From: Draconibacterium sp041393215
Lineage (GTDB): Bacteria; Bacteroidota; Bacteroidia; Bacteroidales; Prolixibacteraceae
Reading direction: 5' to 3'
Assembly: GCA_041393215.1 (NCBI GenBank)
Contig: JAWKKP010000008.1
Span: forward strand, 1 to 64,000
DNA length: 64,000 nucleotides
Shown: positions 17,967-27,345 of the stretch, piece by piece
Layout of the letters: every line of letters starts with the position of its first letter
How positions within the stretch are numbered: the first letter of the stretch is position 1
Notes under the pieces: model-generated
What the model was told of the DNA's origin: nothing
Seen by the model: the letters and a program-made list of their open reading frames with translations, nothing else
Database searches by the model: none
Translations under genes and position numbers: made by a program

Positions 17967-19343
17967 TTATGACCGAAGTGAGACAACAGGGTCGTTTTCA
18001 GACGCTTTCTTTGCCGGCAAATAACCAAAAGTAACGCCAACAATTACAGAAACGCCAAATGCAATGAAAATGGAGAAAAAGGATACAATGGTTTTTATAT
18101 CGAATACCGCAGTAATAACTTTCGAAAGTACTACGCCCAGAATTATCCCGATTATTCCACCGCTTAAGCTAATTAAAGTTGACTCTGCCAAAAATTGAGC
18201 AATAATATCTTTTTGTTTTGCTCCAATAGCCTGCCGTACACCAATTTCCCGAATTCGTTCCATAACTGAGGCAAGCATAATATTCATAATTCCGATTCCG
18301 CCAACGATGAGCGAAATTCCTGCAATGGCGCCCAGTACCACATTAAAAATGTTCTTCGTTTTTTGTTGCTGTTTGAGCAAAAGTTCGGGTATTGTAACTT
18401 CGAAATCGTATAAATCGGAATGACGGCGCAATAACATTCTCTTAATCAGGGTTGCCGATTCACTAAGTTCTTCGGTTTCTTTTACCTGAACGATGATTTT
18501 ATCCAACTGATTCAGATTGTTGTCAGTGTCCACAGGTTCCTCTTTTTGTTGCGAACCACCAATAATAACCATCCCGGTGTTTCCCTGGTTGGCTTTTGAA
18601 ATTTCATCGGCGCGCAGCAGCGAACGGTTTTTAAACCGGAGAAGTATGGTTTGAACCGGAACAAAAATTTTATTGTCGGAGCTGCTTATTCCGAGTTCGT
18701 CGGAAGCAGAGGCAGTAAAGTCGCGTTGTTCAATAACACCAACAACTTTTAACCATACCTGGCCGCATTTAATATATTCCCCAAGCGGATCTTTCTGACG
18801 GAAAAATGTATTTTTAATATTATTTCCGATGATACATACCGGTAATCCTTTTTTTGTCTGAAGTTCATTAAAATGGGCTCCGTCTGCAATTTGCATATTA
18901 AACAGATCGAAATAATGATTATCGATTCCTTCAAGAACTACCGGTTTACTTTTTCCATCGAGCAAGGCCGAGTAATTAAACGAAATAACTGGCGAGATTC
19001 TTTCAATGGTTGGAACTACCTGCTTTATCGCTTCAACATCTAAAAGTGTAAGGCCTTTGGAGAACTTTTTCCCTCCCGGTTTGTCACTTCCCGACTCACT
19101 ATTGCTACTTGATGAACCTTCGCCAACGGTAAATGTACTCGGCGTAATTACAATGTTGTTCACACCCACAAGTTTAATCTGCTCAAGGATTTCCTGCTCG
19201 GCACCATTTCCAATGGCGAGCATACTAATAACGGCAGCAACGCCAAAGATAATTCCTAAGGCGGTAAGTACCGATTTTAGCCGATTGGCAAATATTGCTT
19301 CAACAGCTATAGCTATATCATGTAAATATCTTTTTATAAACAT
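17967..19343 (-). CDS. MacB-like ABC transporter permease (no ATPase domain)
   Basis: 458-residue permease of the MacB/FtsX class. It has an N-terminal membrane helix with the typical FANRLKSVLTALGIIFGVAAVISMLAIGNGA region (about 17-47), a large periplasmic MacB_PCD domain, and three C-terminal membrane helices with GGIGIMNIMLASVMERIREIGVRQAIGA, the FtsX coupling segment. Unlike E. coli MacB, it has no N-terminal nucleotide-binding domain. No separate ATPase gene is present in the operon, so one encoded elsewhere would be needed. It probably exports a lipophilic compound, peptide or lipoprotein; the substrate is unknown. Confidence 0.88.
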   Translation of the reverse strand: MFIKRYLHDIAIAVEAIFANRLKSVLTALGIIFGVAAVISMLAIGNGAEQEILEQIKLVGVNNIVITPSTFTVGEGSSSSNSESGSDKPGGKKFSKGLTLLDVEAIKQVVPTIERISPVISFNYSALLDGKSKPVVLEGIDNHYFDLFNMQIADGAHFNELQTKKGLPVCIIGNNIKNTFFRQKDPLGEYIKCGQVWLKVVGVIEQRDFTASASDELGISSSDNKIFVPVQTILLRFKNRSLLRADEISKANQGNTGMVIIGGSQQKEEPVDTDNNLNQLDKIIVQVKETEELSESATLIKRMLLRRHSDLYDFEVTIPELLLKQQQKTKNIFNVVLGAIAGISLIVGGIGIMNIMLASVMERIREIGVRQAIGAKQKDIIAQFLAESTLISLSGGIIGIILGVVLSKVITAVFDIKTIVSFFSIFIAFGVSVIVGVTFGYLPAKKASENDPVVSLRS

Positions 19344-19361
19344 TGGGATTCAGTTTAGGTA

Positions 19362-20747
19362 TTATTTACTTGAAACAACTGTACCTGGCGCATTGGGGAG
19401 TTCCATATTTTGCGGTATTGGCTTTTCCTCCTGTTTCTGGAGTTTTTCCTGCTCTTTTTTTGCTTTCTCTTCCTCCTGCTTTTTAAGAATGTCGGTATAG
19501 ATTTCAAAACCTGTTAATTCGAAATCTTCCTTGTTTTCAGGCTCAGATAAATAAAGCTCCTGACCTTCGCTTAAACCTTGCTGAATAATTACAAAATTCT
19601 CGTTTTCATCGCCGGGTTCAATAATCTGTCTTTTCTGTTTGCCGTTTGCGAGGTACACATAAGAAAGGCTGTCGTTGCTGAAAACAGATTCGATAGGCAC
19701 ATAAAGAACATCTTCAAAACGATTGGTTTGAATGGTATTACTGGTTGTCATGGCCGGTTTAAGTTCAGGATCGGTACCTTGAACCTTTATTTTTACTTCA
19801 AAAACTTTGGCATCGCTTTTTGGCATTGCCTGCCCCATATTTGCCACTGAAACTACTTCACCGGTTAGTTCTTTTTCTGGAAATGCATCTATTCCGATTT
19901 TTACCTTTTGGCCTGGTTTTATAAGCGAGATATCAATTTCATTAATAAAGGTCTTTGTAACCAAATCATTCATGTTGGGAAATGTGGCAATTATTTGATT
20001 CCACTGAGAAACCTGGGATCCTGTTTTTACCGAACCTCCCCAGGGATACTGATAATAGGAAACAATTCCTGCTCTTGGAGACCGGATTATGAGCTGGCTT
20101 TTTAATTCGTTTAGTGCATCTACCCGTTCCCTGACCTGTTTGTAGTTAATAAACGAACGGTTTACCTTGTTCCCTTCCTGCTGCGTGATTAGTTTGTATG
20201 AATCCTTGACTTGTTCAAGCTTTCTTTCTGCTTTGTCGAGATCCATTTCTGCTTTTCGTTTAACGGAGGGTGATTCATAGGCCGATTCGGTTACGGTAAT
20301 TTCTTTTTCTTCCAAATCTAGCTTTGCATTAACTATTTGGTCGCGTTGTGTGCTAAGCGTAAGGTTAGAGTCGATTTTACTGTCCTCATATTCCGATAAT
20401 GCTTTTTCCAGATCATCTATTGCTGTTTTTAGTTGTTCTTCAACAGCCTGGTAATCCAGAGTTGCAACGTAGTCGCCGGAATCAACAAAAGTTCCTTCTT
20501 CAACCAAATCGGTTATCGTTAAATAGGAAATTCGTGTTTGGCGATCTTTTAGTTTTTCAGGAATCAGAATATTGTCAGAGTTTTCTGATTCCAGCTGTCC
20601 GGTTGAATAAACCAGAATTTCAAAGGGGCCTCTTAAGGCTGTGGTCGTAATTGCTGATGTTTCGGTTTTCGAGCTTGGTAAAACAAAGAAAGCTAGCAAT
20701 AAAATGATGAGAATGGCGAATGCGATTAGCCAGTGTTTTTTGTTCAT
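19362..20747 (-). CDS. HlyD/MFP-family periplasmic adaptor of ABC-type efflux (first of two)
   Basis: 461-residue membrane-fusion protein and first gene of the export operon. It has a membrane anchor at about 5-25, a lipoyl-like and beta-barrel body, and a long helical hairpin near residues 95-215. The beta-barrel segment MTTSNTIQTNRFEDVLYVPIESVFSND is typical of MacA-like adaptors. The C-terminus carries a charged Lys/Glu/Gln-rich tail (about 418-443) ending in a Pro-rich stretch, which the second adaptor lacks. The permease gene starts 18 bases downstream. The 169-base gap before the upstream EamA gene (same strand) is where the operon promoter should lie, but no clear -7 box was seen. Confidence 0.85.
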   Translation of the reverse strand: MNKKHWLIAFAILIILLLAFFVLPSSKTETSAITTTALRGPFEILVYSTGQLESENSDNILIPEKLKDRQTRISYLTITDLVEEGTFVDSGDYVATLDYQAVEEQLKTAIDDLEKALSEYEDSKIDSNLTLSTQRDQIVNAKLDLEEKEITVTESAYESPSVKRKAEMDLDKAERKLEQVKDSYKLITQQEGNKVNRSFINYKQVRERVDALNELKSQLIIRSPRAGIVSYYQYPWGGSVKTGSQVSQWNQIIATFPNMNDLVTKTFINEIDISLIKPGQKVKIGIDAFPEKELTGEVVSVANMGQAMPKSDAKVFEVKIKVQGTDPELKPAMTTSNTIQTNRFEDVLYVPIESVFSNDSLSYVYLANGKQKRQIIEPGDENENFVIIQQGLSEGQELYLSEPENKEDFELTGFEIYTDILKKQEEEKAKKEQEKLQKQEEKPIPQNMELPNAPGTVVSSK

Positions 20748-20916
20748 GGTTAAAATAATGTTTTATTGGTGTGAACAGGCTCAGTTAAACAAAAATTATG
20801 CCTTTAATTCTGTAACGTAAAGATTTAAAATTAATTTCAGAATAAATGTTAATTAAACCTTTTTGTTGTTAACCTTGTCAATTTAATTGTTTCTTACCAG
20901 AATAATAAATAAAATT

Positions 20917-21837
20917 TTAACTTTTTGATTGTTTCGGGTTTTGCATAATTTTGAAAATGCCGGCTTGCGCCAATGCCATAATTAAAACACCTGCAACTGT
21001 TATTAATCCACCAATTAACTGATGTGTTAACGGAAGTGTTTCGAAAAAAAGATAAGCGCCGATTAACACAAAAATTCCTTTAAGGCTTTGTATAATTGAA
21101 GAACGGGATGCCTCGATGTGTTGATAAGAATAGTAAACGGTTAGAATGGCAACAAATTCCAGTACCGCGCCAATAATTGTATTTTTCATTGCACTACCCG
21201 AGAAAACAAATGTTTCATCGCGGACAAAAAACATGATCGCCGAAAAAAGAAACAGCCAAACCGAACGGTTCAGGTTCAGTAATTCAGGACTCAGTTTTTT
21301 TACATGTGCTTTAACAACAAGTGTTGCTGTTGTTGCAAAAATTGCATTGAAGAATACAATTCCGGTTCCTTTAATAAAAAAAGTTTCGAGGGTAGTTCCG
21401 CCACTGTAACTAATAACAAAAGCACCGGCAAGCGCCATAAATCCGCCGAAAATTTCAATCGGGCCAAAACGTTCATGTAAAATAAAAATGCCACCCAACA
21501 TTACCATTACCGGGAACATATTTCCTAAAAATGATGTAACCGAAGGATCCGGAATAACATAAATAGAAAGAAAAAACAGGGTGGTCGTAATAATCTCAAG
21601 GAATCCGAGTGTAACAAGTATTCTGATTTGTTTGCCCGAAAGCTGTTTTAACTGCCCAAGCTTTTTATTGAATATCGCAAATAAAAGACAGGAAACAGCA
21701 ACAACAGCGTACCATAAACTTCCGAATTGAGCCAACGGAAAATCATTCATGGCTGCCTTGCTAAAAATGTAAACATTGGAAAATGCAATTGTAGCAATCA
21801 AAGCAAATAAGTAGCCTTTAATAGCATTCGAATTCAT
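20917..21837 (-). CDS. EamA/DMT-superfamily membrane transporter
   Basis: 306-residue protein with ten predicted membrane helices in two repeated halves of five, the EamA (DUF6) drug/metabolite transporter layout. The segments IFILHERFGPIEIFGGFMALAGAFVI (end of repeat one) and the matching YLFFETLPLTHQLIGGLITVAGVLIM (end of repeat two) show the duplication, each with the family's conserved Glu. Such carriers export amino acids, purines or other small metabolites; the substrate cannot be read from sequence. It is monocistronic and divergent from the DUF3124 gene. Confidence 0.88.
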   Translation of the reverse strand: MNSNAIKGYLFALIATIAFSNVYIFSKAAMNDFPLAQFGSLWYAVVAVSCLLFAIFNKKLGQLKQLSGKQIRILVTLGFLEIITTTLFFLSIYVIPDPSVTSFLGNMFPVMVMLGGIFILHERFGPIEIFGGFMALAGAFVISYSGGTTLETFFIKGTGIVFFNAIFATTATLVVKAHVKKLSPELLNLNRSVWLFLFSAIMFFVRDETFVFSGSAMKNTIIGAVLEFVAILTVYYSYQHIEASRSSIIQSLKGIFVLIGAYLFFETLPLTHQLIGGLITVAGVLIMALAQAGIFKIMQNPKQSKS

Positions 21838-22006
21838 TCAGTCCTTTACTTTAGGCGGCTAAAGTACAAAAAAATGATGGTGGATTTTGGTTGAAAATCT
21901 GAATTAGATAAACGTAAAATGCAGATTTCTTATTCTTAGTTCCTGTTTTAAAATATGTTTGCTTTTCAAAAATTGTAAAAAATGAAGGAATTTCGATGAG
22001 ATACGT

Positions 22007-22014
22007 TAATTTTG
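22007..22014 (+). promoter_or_regulatory. -7 box of the DUF3124 gene
   Basis: TAATTTTG fits TAnnTTTG and lies 25 bases before the ATG at 22040. No good TTTG was found at the -33 position, so only the -7 element supports it. Confidence 0.4.
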
Positions 22015-22039
22015 AATACATCATATTTAAAAGAAAAAA

Positions 22040-22552
22040 ATGAGAATTCCGGTTGTTATTCTGTTTGTAGTACTTTTTGCTGTCTTTGCCTGCTCGGAGC
22101 ATACAAAAGAAGCGATTTCAAAAACGGTTAACTGGGAAAGCCGGGAGGCCAAAACAGAAACTGGGCAGCTTCTGTTTCAAGGGAGTTCCTATTTATCGGT
22201 TTATTCTGAAATATACGACATGTCGGACGAAACAAAGCATTTGCTTACTGCTACGGTAAGTTTAAGAAATACCAGTTTAACCGATTCTCTTTTTATTTCG
22301 AAAGCTGATTATTACAACACAAAGGGAAATCTAATTCGCTCGTATGTTGAAACCCCAATTTACCTGGTTCCGATGGAAACGGTTGAAATTGTTATTAATC
22401 GTCGCGATACACTTGGTGGTTCAGGCGCCAATTTCATATTTGATTGGGCAACACGGGTTGAAACTACCGACCCCATTTTTGAATCGGTTATGATTTGGAC
22501 AACCGGAACACAAGGAATTTCCTTCTTATCAAAAGGTGTGCGGTTGAAATAA
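22040..22552 (+). CDS. DUF3124 family lipoprotein
   Basis: 170-residue exported protein of the DUF3124 family. The signal peptide ends in the lipobox VFA-C18. The mature part contains the family-typical run SVYSEIYD, LLTATVSLRNT, SKADYYNTKGNLIRSYVE and the SGANFIFDW strand, ending with GTQGISFLSKGV. No biochemical function is established for the family. A -7 box lies just upstream, so it is probably transcribed alone; pgi begins about 150 bases downstream with its own promoter element. Confidence 0.8.
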   Translation: MRIPVVILFVVLFAVFACSEHTKEAISKTVNWESREAKTETGQLLFQGSSYLSVYSEIYDMSDETKHLLTATVSLRNTSLTDSLFISKADYYNTKGNLIRSYVETPIYLVPMETVEIVINRRDTLGGSGANFIFDWATRVETTDPIFESVMIWTTGTQGISFLSKGVRLK

Positions 22553-22656
22553 CATTGAATTTTGTATAGGAGTAAATTCGTTGTTGAGTCATTTATACTT
22601 TTCTTAAACAAATGTTAACCATAGTTAATCCGTCGTCAACAATCAGTGCAAACCAT

Positions 22657-22664
22657 TATCTTTG
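22657..22664 (+). promoter_or_regulatory. -7 box of pgi
   Basis: TATCTTTG matches TAnnTTTG and lies 39 bases upstream of the pgi ATG at 22704. The -33 region is not a clear TTTG. Confidence 0.5.
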
Positions 22665-22703
22665 ACCCAATTAATTTAAACAACAAAATAAAAACGATAC
22701 AAT

Positions 22704-24350
22704 ATGTTACCAAAAATAAACCCAATGATGACCGATGCCTGGACAAAACTTGAAGAGTATTATTTCGGGTTTGAAGGAGTTCACATGAAGGAATTCTTTG
22801 AAAAAGATGCAGACCGGTTTAAAAAATATTCACTCCGGTTTGAGGATATTCTGGTTGACTTTTCAAAAAACCTGATTGACGATGAGGTGAAAAAATTACT
22901 TGTTGAGTTAGCCGAAGAATGTAAACTGAAAACAGCAGTAGAGAGCATGTTTACCGGGCAAAAAATTAACGCCACCGAAAATCGTGCGGTTTTGCATGTT
23001 GCACTGCGTAACCGAAGCAATACAACTATTGAAGTTGATGGTGAAAATGTTATGCCCGAAGTGAATGCCGTGCTGGAGCAAATGAAAATATTTTCGGATA
23101 AGGTAATTAAAGGAGATTGGCTGGGCTACACCGGCAAAACAATTACAGATGTTGTTAATATCGGGATTGGTGGCTCCGATCTTGGCCCGTTAATGGTAAC
23201 AGAAGCTTTGAAACCCTATAAAACAAGGCTTAACCTTCATTTTGTTTCCAATGTGGATGGTACACACATTGCTGAAACTTTGAAAAAAGTAAATCCGGAA
23301 ACCACGTTATTTATTGTGGCTTCAAAAACTTTTACCACGCAGGAAACTATGACAAATGCCAATTCAGCCCGCGATTGGTTTTTAAAAGCTGCTAAAGATT
23401 CTTCGTTTGTAAAAAACCATTTTGTGGCGGTTTCAACCAATGAAAAGGAAGTTGCTGCTTTTGGAATTGACACCAAAAATATGTTTCGTTTTTGGGATTG
23501 GGTAGGTGGTCGTTATTCGTTGTGGTCGGCTATCGGACTTTCTATTGTTTTGGGAATTGGCTTCGAGAATTATGTTGAATTGCTGGAAGGTGCTCATGCA
23601 ATGGACAATCATTTTCGTAATACCGATTTCAATGAAAATATTCCGGTAATTTTAGCATTGATTGGCCTTTGGTACAATAATTTCTATGGTGCCGAAACGG
23701 AAGCAATTTTGCCTTACGATCAGTACATGCATCGTTTTGCTGCCTATTTTCAGCAGGGAAATATGGAAAGCAACGGAAAGTATGTAGATAGAAACGGGGA
23801 ACAGGTCGATTATCAAACGGGGCCAATTATTTGGGGAGAGCCGGGAACAAACGGTCAGCATGCCTTTTACCAGTTAATTCACCAGGGAACAAAATTAATT
23901 CCCTGCGATTTTATTGCTCCTGCAATCAGTCATAATCAGTTGGGCGATCATCATCCAAAGTTATTAGCCAACTTTTTTGCACAAACCGAAGCAATGATGG
24001 TGGGCAAAACAGAGGAACAGGTTGTTGCCGAATTAAAAAAAGCCGGTAAAACCGAAGATGAAATAGCGGCCTTGTTGCCATTTAAAGTTTTTCTGGGTAA
24101 TATTCCAACCAATTCAATTTTAGTTAAAAAACTAACTCCCCGTGTATTAGGTTCATTAATTGCAATGTATGAACACAAAATTTTTGTACAGGGAATTATC
24201 TGGAATATCTATAGTTTCGACCAATGGGGTGTTCAACTTGGAAAAGAATTAGCCAATGCCATTTTGCCCGAACTTTCTACTGATGAAAAGGTAATTGGCC
24301 ACGACAGCTCAACTAACGGGTTAATCAATGCTTACAAGGAAATGAGATAA
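22704..24350 (+). CDS. pgi: glucose-6-phosphate isomerase
   Basis: 548-residue cytoplasmic enzyme interconverting glucose 6-phosphate and fructose 6-phosphate. Family blocks are present: VVNIGIGGSDLGPLMV (sugar-phosphate site), HFVSNVDGTHIAETL, FIVASKTFTTQETMTNA, the signature FWDWVGGRYSLWSAIGL, and near the end QWGVQLGKELA. The conserved catalytic Glu lies in PYDQYMHRFAAYFQQGNMESNGK, and GEPGTNGQHAFYQLIHQG is intact. Length matches the long bacterial/eukaryotic type. It is preceded by its own -7 box and not in an operon with its neighbours. Confidence 0.97.
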   Translation: MLPKINPMMTDAWTKLEEYYFGFEGVHMKEFFEKDADRFKKYSLRFEDILVDFSKNLIDDEVKKLLVELAEECKLKTAVESMFTGQKINATENRAVLHVALRNRSNTTIEVDGENVMPEVNAVLEQMKIFSDKVIKGDWLGYTGKTITDVVNIGIGGSDLGPLMVTEALKPYKTRLNLHFVSNVDGTHIAETLKKVNPETTLFIVASKTFTTQETMTNANSARDWFLKAAKDSSFVKNHFVAVSTNEKEVAAFGIDTKNMFRFWDWVGGRYSLWSAIGLSIVLGIGFENYVELLEGAHAMDNHFRNTDFNENIPVILALIGLWYNNFYGAETEAILPYDQYMHRFAAYFQQGNMESNGKYVDRNGEQVDYQTGPIIWGEPGTNGQHAFYQLIHQGTKLIPCDFIAPAISHNQLGDHHPKLLANFFAQTEAMMVGKTEEQVVAELKKAGKTEDEIAALLPFKVFLGNIPTNSILVKKLTPRVLGSLIAMYEHKIFVQGIIWNIYSFDQWGVQLGKELANAILPELSTDEKVIGHDSSTNGLINAYKEMR

Positions 24351-24455
24351 TAGGAAGCTATTCTTTATATGCTGGCATCGTTTTTGTATCTTAAAATTAT
24401 GTAAACCAGTCAAGGTTTCATTAAGCACAATTACTAACAGTTTAAATACAGTGTT

Positions 24456-24794
24456 ATGAAAAATAGTTTAACATTTTTGCTTCTGAGTCTTTTTCTTATT
24501 CTGGCTTCATGTCAAAAGGATGATGAATACACTACCGGTGAATTAATTGCAAAGGAACTCCAGTCTGTAATTGAAGAAAATGACATCGAGCGGGTGATGG
24601 AATTCGGAGTAGAACAATCTTGGGGAGGTACCTGGATTATAGGCACATACGGAAAGAATTATAAATTTCAGGGACAGTTTATTTATATCGAAGGGGAAAG
24701 CTATAATCTTAATAATTTAATTAAGTATCAGATAAAGAGCAAAACTTCAGAATCTGGAAAGGAGATAAAATTTCTTCTTTTAACTTTTTATTAA
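24456..24794 (+). CDS. small hypothetical lipoprotein
   Basis: 112-residue protein with a clear lipoprotein signal: hydrophobic stretch LTFLLLSLFLILAS then Cys19 followed by QKDDEY, an acidic +2 region typical of Bacteroidota lipoproteins. The remainder is a small polar domain with two WGGTW/YGKNYKFQG strands and no family I recognise. It stands alone 105 bases after pgi and ends before a strong terminator shared with serA. Coding is supported by the signal peptide and codon use. Confidence 0.65.
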   Translation: MKNSLTFLLLSLFLILASCQKDDEYTTGELIAKELQSVIEENDIERVMEFGVEQSWGGTWIIGTYGKNYKFQGQFIYIEGESYNLNNLIKYQIKSKTSESGKEIKFLLLTFY

Positions 24795-24822
24795 GCTAAG
24801 GATAACGTTTTACTACTACATT

Positions 24823-24866
24823 AAAAAAACAATTTCTTCCGGTTCTATGGAAGAAATTGTTTTTTT
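24823..24866. terminator. bidirectional rho-independent terminator between lipoprotein gene and serA
   Basis: An 18-base perfect inverted repeat: left arm 24823-24840 (A-run then CAATTTCTTCC), loop of 8 bases, right arm 24849-24866 (GGAAGAAATTG then T-run). A-rich on the left and T-rich on the right, it can act on both strands and serves the two convergent genes; the serA stop codon overlaps its edge. Confidence 0.85.
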
Positions 24867-26098
24867 TAGTACAACATTCTTGCCCGAATTGTATGAGGTA
24901 TTTTCTTCAATTCTTTGATAATGACATCACTTAAGTCGCTTTCGGTGTCTATAATTACATAGCCAATATCCGCATCCGTTTGTAAATATTGTGCGGCAAT
25001 GTTAATTTCTTTATCGGTGAAAATTAGGTTGATGTTTCGGAGTACACCCGGCATATTTTTATGAATATGAAGAAAACGCTGCTTGTTCAGATTTTGCTGC
25101 AAAGAAATTTGTGGAAAATTAACGGCTCCAATAGTTGACCCGTTGTCGCTGTACCTGATTAGTTTCTCCGTAACTTCAAACCCGATATTTTCCTGGGCTT
25201 CCGAGGTGCTTCCCCCAATATGCGGAGTTAAAATCACGTTATCAAAGTCTTGCAAAACCGAAATAAATTTTTCATCGTTCGAAGCCGGTTCTTTAGGGAA
25301 AACATCGGCAGCGGCACCCGATAAATGGCCACTTTTAAGAGCTGCTGCAACAGCATCGTAATCTACCACCGATCCGCGTGATGCATTAATCAGCAATGAA
25401 TTTTTTCTCATCAGCTTGATTTGAGCTTCTGAAATCATATTTTTTGTGAGCTCGGTTTCCGGAACATGCAGGGTAACCACGTCTGAAACTTTTAGCAATT
25501 CTTCCAGTGAAGAGCAAGGCACGGCTTTCCCAAGGTTCAGTTTTTTCTCAATGTCGAAATAAAATACATTCATTCCCAGTGCTTCGGCTAAAATGGAAAC
25601 CTGTGAGCCAATGTGTCCGTACCCAACAATTCCAAGATTTTTTCCTCGTACCTCAAATGAGTTTTTTGCAGCTTTTAGCCAATCACCCCGATGAGCCGCA
25701 GTATTTTTTGCAGGAATTTCGCGCATCAGCATAATGGTCTCAGCAATAACCAACTCGGCAACCGATCGGGTGTTCGAAAAGGGGGCGTTAAAAACCGGGA
25801 TTCCAAATTCCTTTGCAGAAGTTAAATCAACCTGATTTGTGCCGATACTGAAACAACCAACTGCAAAAAGTTTTTTTGCTTTTTTTAGGATGTCGGGCGT
25901 AAGTTGGGTTCGTGAGCGAATTCCTATAATGTGAACATCTTTTATTTTTTTCTCCAATTCAAGGGGGTCAAGCGCAGCTTTTGAATATTCAATGTTGCTA
26001 TATCCGGCCTCCTTAAAAGTAGCAATTGCCGACTCATGAATTCCTTCCAACAATAAAACTTTGATTTTGCTTTTGTCCAGCGAAAATTTTTTCACCAT
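24866..26098 (-). CDS. serA: D-3-phosphoglycerate dehydrogenase with ACT domain
   Basis: 410-residue NAD-dependent enzyme for the first step of serine synthesis (3-phosphoglycerate to 3-phosphohydroxypyruvate). The substrate domain is followed by the Rossmann motif GIVGYGHIGSQV, the family signatures LLINASRGSVVDYDAV and AAADVFPKEPASND, and the catalytic His in LTPHIGGSTSEAQENIG. The C-terminal ~75 residues (from HIHKNMPGVLRNI) form an ACT domain that normally binds serine for feedback inhibition. Length equals the E. coli-type enzyme. It appears monocistronic, ending in a bidirectional terminator. Confidence 0.95.
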   Translation of the reverse strand: MVKKFSLDKSKIKVLLLEGIHESAIATFKEAGYSNIEYSKAALDPLELEKKIKDVHIIGIRSRTQLTPDILKKAKKLFAVGCFSIGTNQVDLTSAKEFGIPVFNAPFSNTRSVAELVIAETIMLMREIPAKNTAAHRGDWLKAAKNSFEVRGKNLGIVGYGHIGSQVSILAEALGMNVFYFDIEKKLNLGKAVPCSSLEELLKVSDVVTLHVPETELTKNMISEAQIKLMRKNSLLINASRGSVVDYDAVAAALKSGHLSGAAADVFPKEPASNDEKFISVLQDFDNVILTPHIGGSTSEAQENIGFEVTEKLIRYSDNGSTIGAVNFPQISLQQNLNKQRFLHIHKNMPGVLRNINLIFTDKEINIAAQYLQTDADIGYVIIDTESDLSDVIIKELKKIPHTIRARMLY

Positions 26099-26188
26099 TG
26101 TTTTTTATGTAAAAATAAAAAGCAATAGTTTAACCTGAAGCCCGGCAGCCAATATTTTTAGAAAAAGTGATGTGAAATCGAAAATTTT

Positions 26189-27187
26189 TCAACTTAGTTT
26201 TTCAGTAAGCTGTATAATTTCTTTTCGTGGTGAAACATTTTCATAAAGAATACGATAAACTGCATTCGATATGGGCATATCAACATTGTATCTTTGATTA
26301 ATTTCGTAGATGGATCTTGCTGAATAATATCCTTCGGCAATCATATTCATATCCAGCTGGGCTGTTCGCACCGAGTATCCCTTGCCAATCATGGTTCCAA
26401 ACATGCGGTTTCTGCTGAATTGCGAGTAAGCGGTTACCAGTAAATCACCTAAATAGGCCGAGCTTTTTATGTCTCTCGAAATCGGGTGGACTGTATCAAC
26501 AAAACGTTTAATCTCTTGTATCGCATTTGAAATAAGAACTGCCTGGAAATTATCACCGTAACGCAATCCATGAGTAATTCCTGAAGCAATTGCGATAATG
26601 TTTTTAATTACCGAAGTATATTCAGTTCCCCAAATATCATCAGAAACTGTTGTAAAGATGTAGTGGCTCTTTATCAGTTTTGCAAAGCTGCTGGCCTTGT
26701 CTTCATCGGGGCTGGCCACGGTTAAATACGACAAATATTCCAGTGCCACTTCTTCCGCATGACAAGGGCCCGCTAGCACACCCATATTTTCGTATTTCAC
26801 ATTAAAATACTTGTTCAGGTATTCAACAACCAGAAGATTTTCGTCGGTAACAATTCCCTTTATTCCTGATAAAATATATTTTTTGCTGATATCAACATTT
26901 AAATTTTCAAGAATAACAGGAAGATAAGCGGAGGGAACGGTTAATACCAGAATATCCGATTCCTCTGCAATTTCATTAATGTCGCTGAAAAAACTTATTC
27001 GGTTGGTGTCGAATTCAGCACCTGGAAGGTAGCGCGGATTGTGCTTGTATCTTTCAAAAAGTTCGATGGTTTCAGGTTTTCGAATAAACCAATTGATGTG
27101 TTTGACATTTTCAAGTAACATTTTCGAAACAGCGGTTGCCCAGCTTCCACTGCCGATAACAGCCACTTTTTTTGTCTTAATATTCAT
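26189..27187 (-). CDS. gpsA: NAD(P)-dependent glycerol-3-phosphate dehydrogenase
   Basis: 332-residue cytoplasmic enzyme that reduces dihydroxyacetone phosphate to sn-glycerol 3-phosphate for phospholipid synthesis. The N-terminal Rossmann motif VAVIGSGSWATAVSKML and the later VLAGPCHAEEV, with the catalytic-lysine segment SVIKNIIAIASGI and GYSVRTAQLDMNMIAEGY, are typical. ATG at 27187 is preferred to an in-frame TTG nine bases upstream, because AGGAAA precedes the ATG directly. It is divergent from glpK, so synthesis and uptake/oxidation of glycerol phosphate face each other across 292 bases. Confidence 0.95.
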   Translation of the reverse strand: MNIKTKKVAVIGSGSWATAVSKMLLENVKHINWFIRKPETIELFERYKHNPRYLPGAEFDTNRISFFSDINEIAEESDILVLTVPSAYLPVILENLNVDISKKYILSGIKGIVTDENLLVVEYLNKYFNVKYENMGVLAGPCHAEEVALEYLSYLTVASPDEDKASSFAKLIKSHYIFTTVSDDIWGTEYTSVIKNIIAIASGITHGLRYGDNFQAVLISNAIQEIKRFVDTVHPISRDIKSSAYLGDLLVTAYSQFSRNRMFGTMIGKGYSVRTAQLDMNMIAEGYYSARSIYEINQRYNVDMPISNAVYRILYENVSPRKEIIQLTEKLS

Positions 27188-27238
27188 TTTCCTCAATTAA
27201 GTTTCTCCCCAAAAACACTTTGCTTTTTTAGAGCGACG

Positions 27239-27246
27239 CAAATTTA
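27239..27246 (-). promoter_or_regulatory. -7 box of gpsA
   Basis: On the minus strand this reads TAAATTTG, a match to TAnnTTTG, 51 bases before the ATG at 27187. The -33 element is not clear. Confidence 0.4.
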
Positions 27247-27314
27247 GAAGTTTTTCCCGTTTCCGATGGATTTTCCAGGAAGAATATAAAAACGCTAAGA
27301 CAGAAGAAGGTTGT

Positions 27315-27345
27315 TTGCTTTTGTAAATCAGAAAGTTGCTTTTGT
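27315..27345. promoter_or_regulatory. two TTGCTTTTGT direct repeats between gpsA and glpK
   Basis: TTGCTTTTGT occurs at 27315-27324 and again at 27336-27345, 21 bases apart start to start (two helical turns). GCAAAAAG and GCAAAG follow in inverted sense. The spacing on one face of the helix suggests an operator for a regulator of the glp genes; the protein is unknown. Confidence 0.4.

Noticed and set aside
19006..19500. Plus-strand open frame of 164 codons
   Set aside because: Antisense to both the permease and the adaptor genes; Ser/Ile/Cys-rich shadow frame.
21851..22102. Minus-strand open frame upstream of the EamA gene
   Set aside because: It overlaps the DUF3124 start and promoter, is Lys/Asn/Phe-rich, and lacks any family resemblance.
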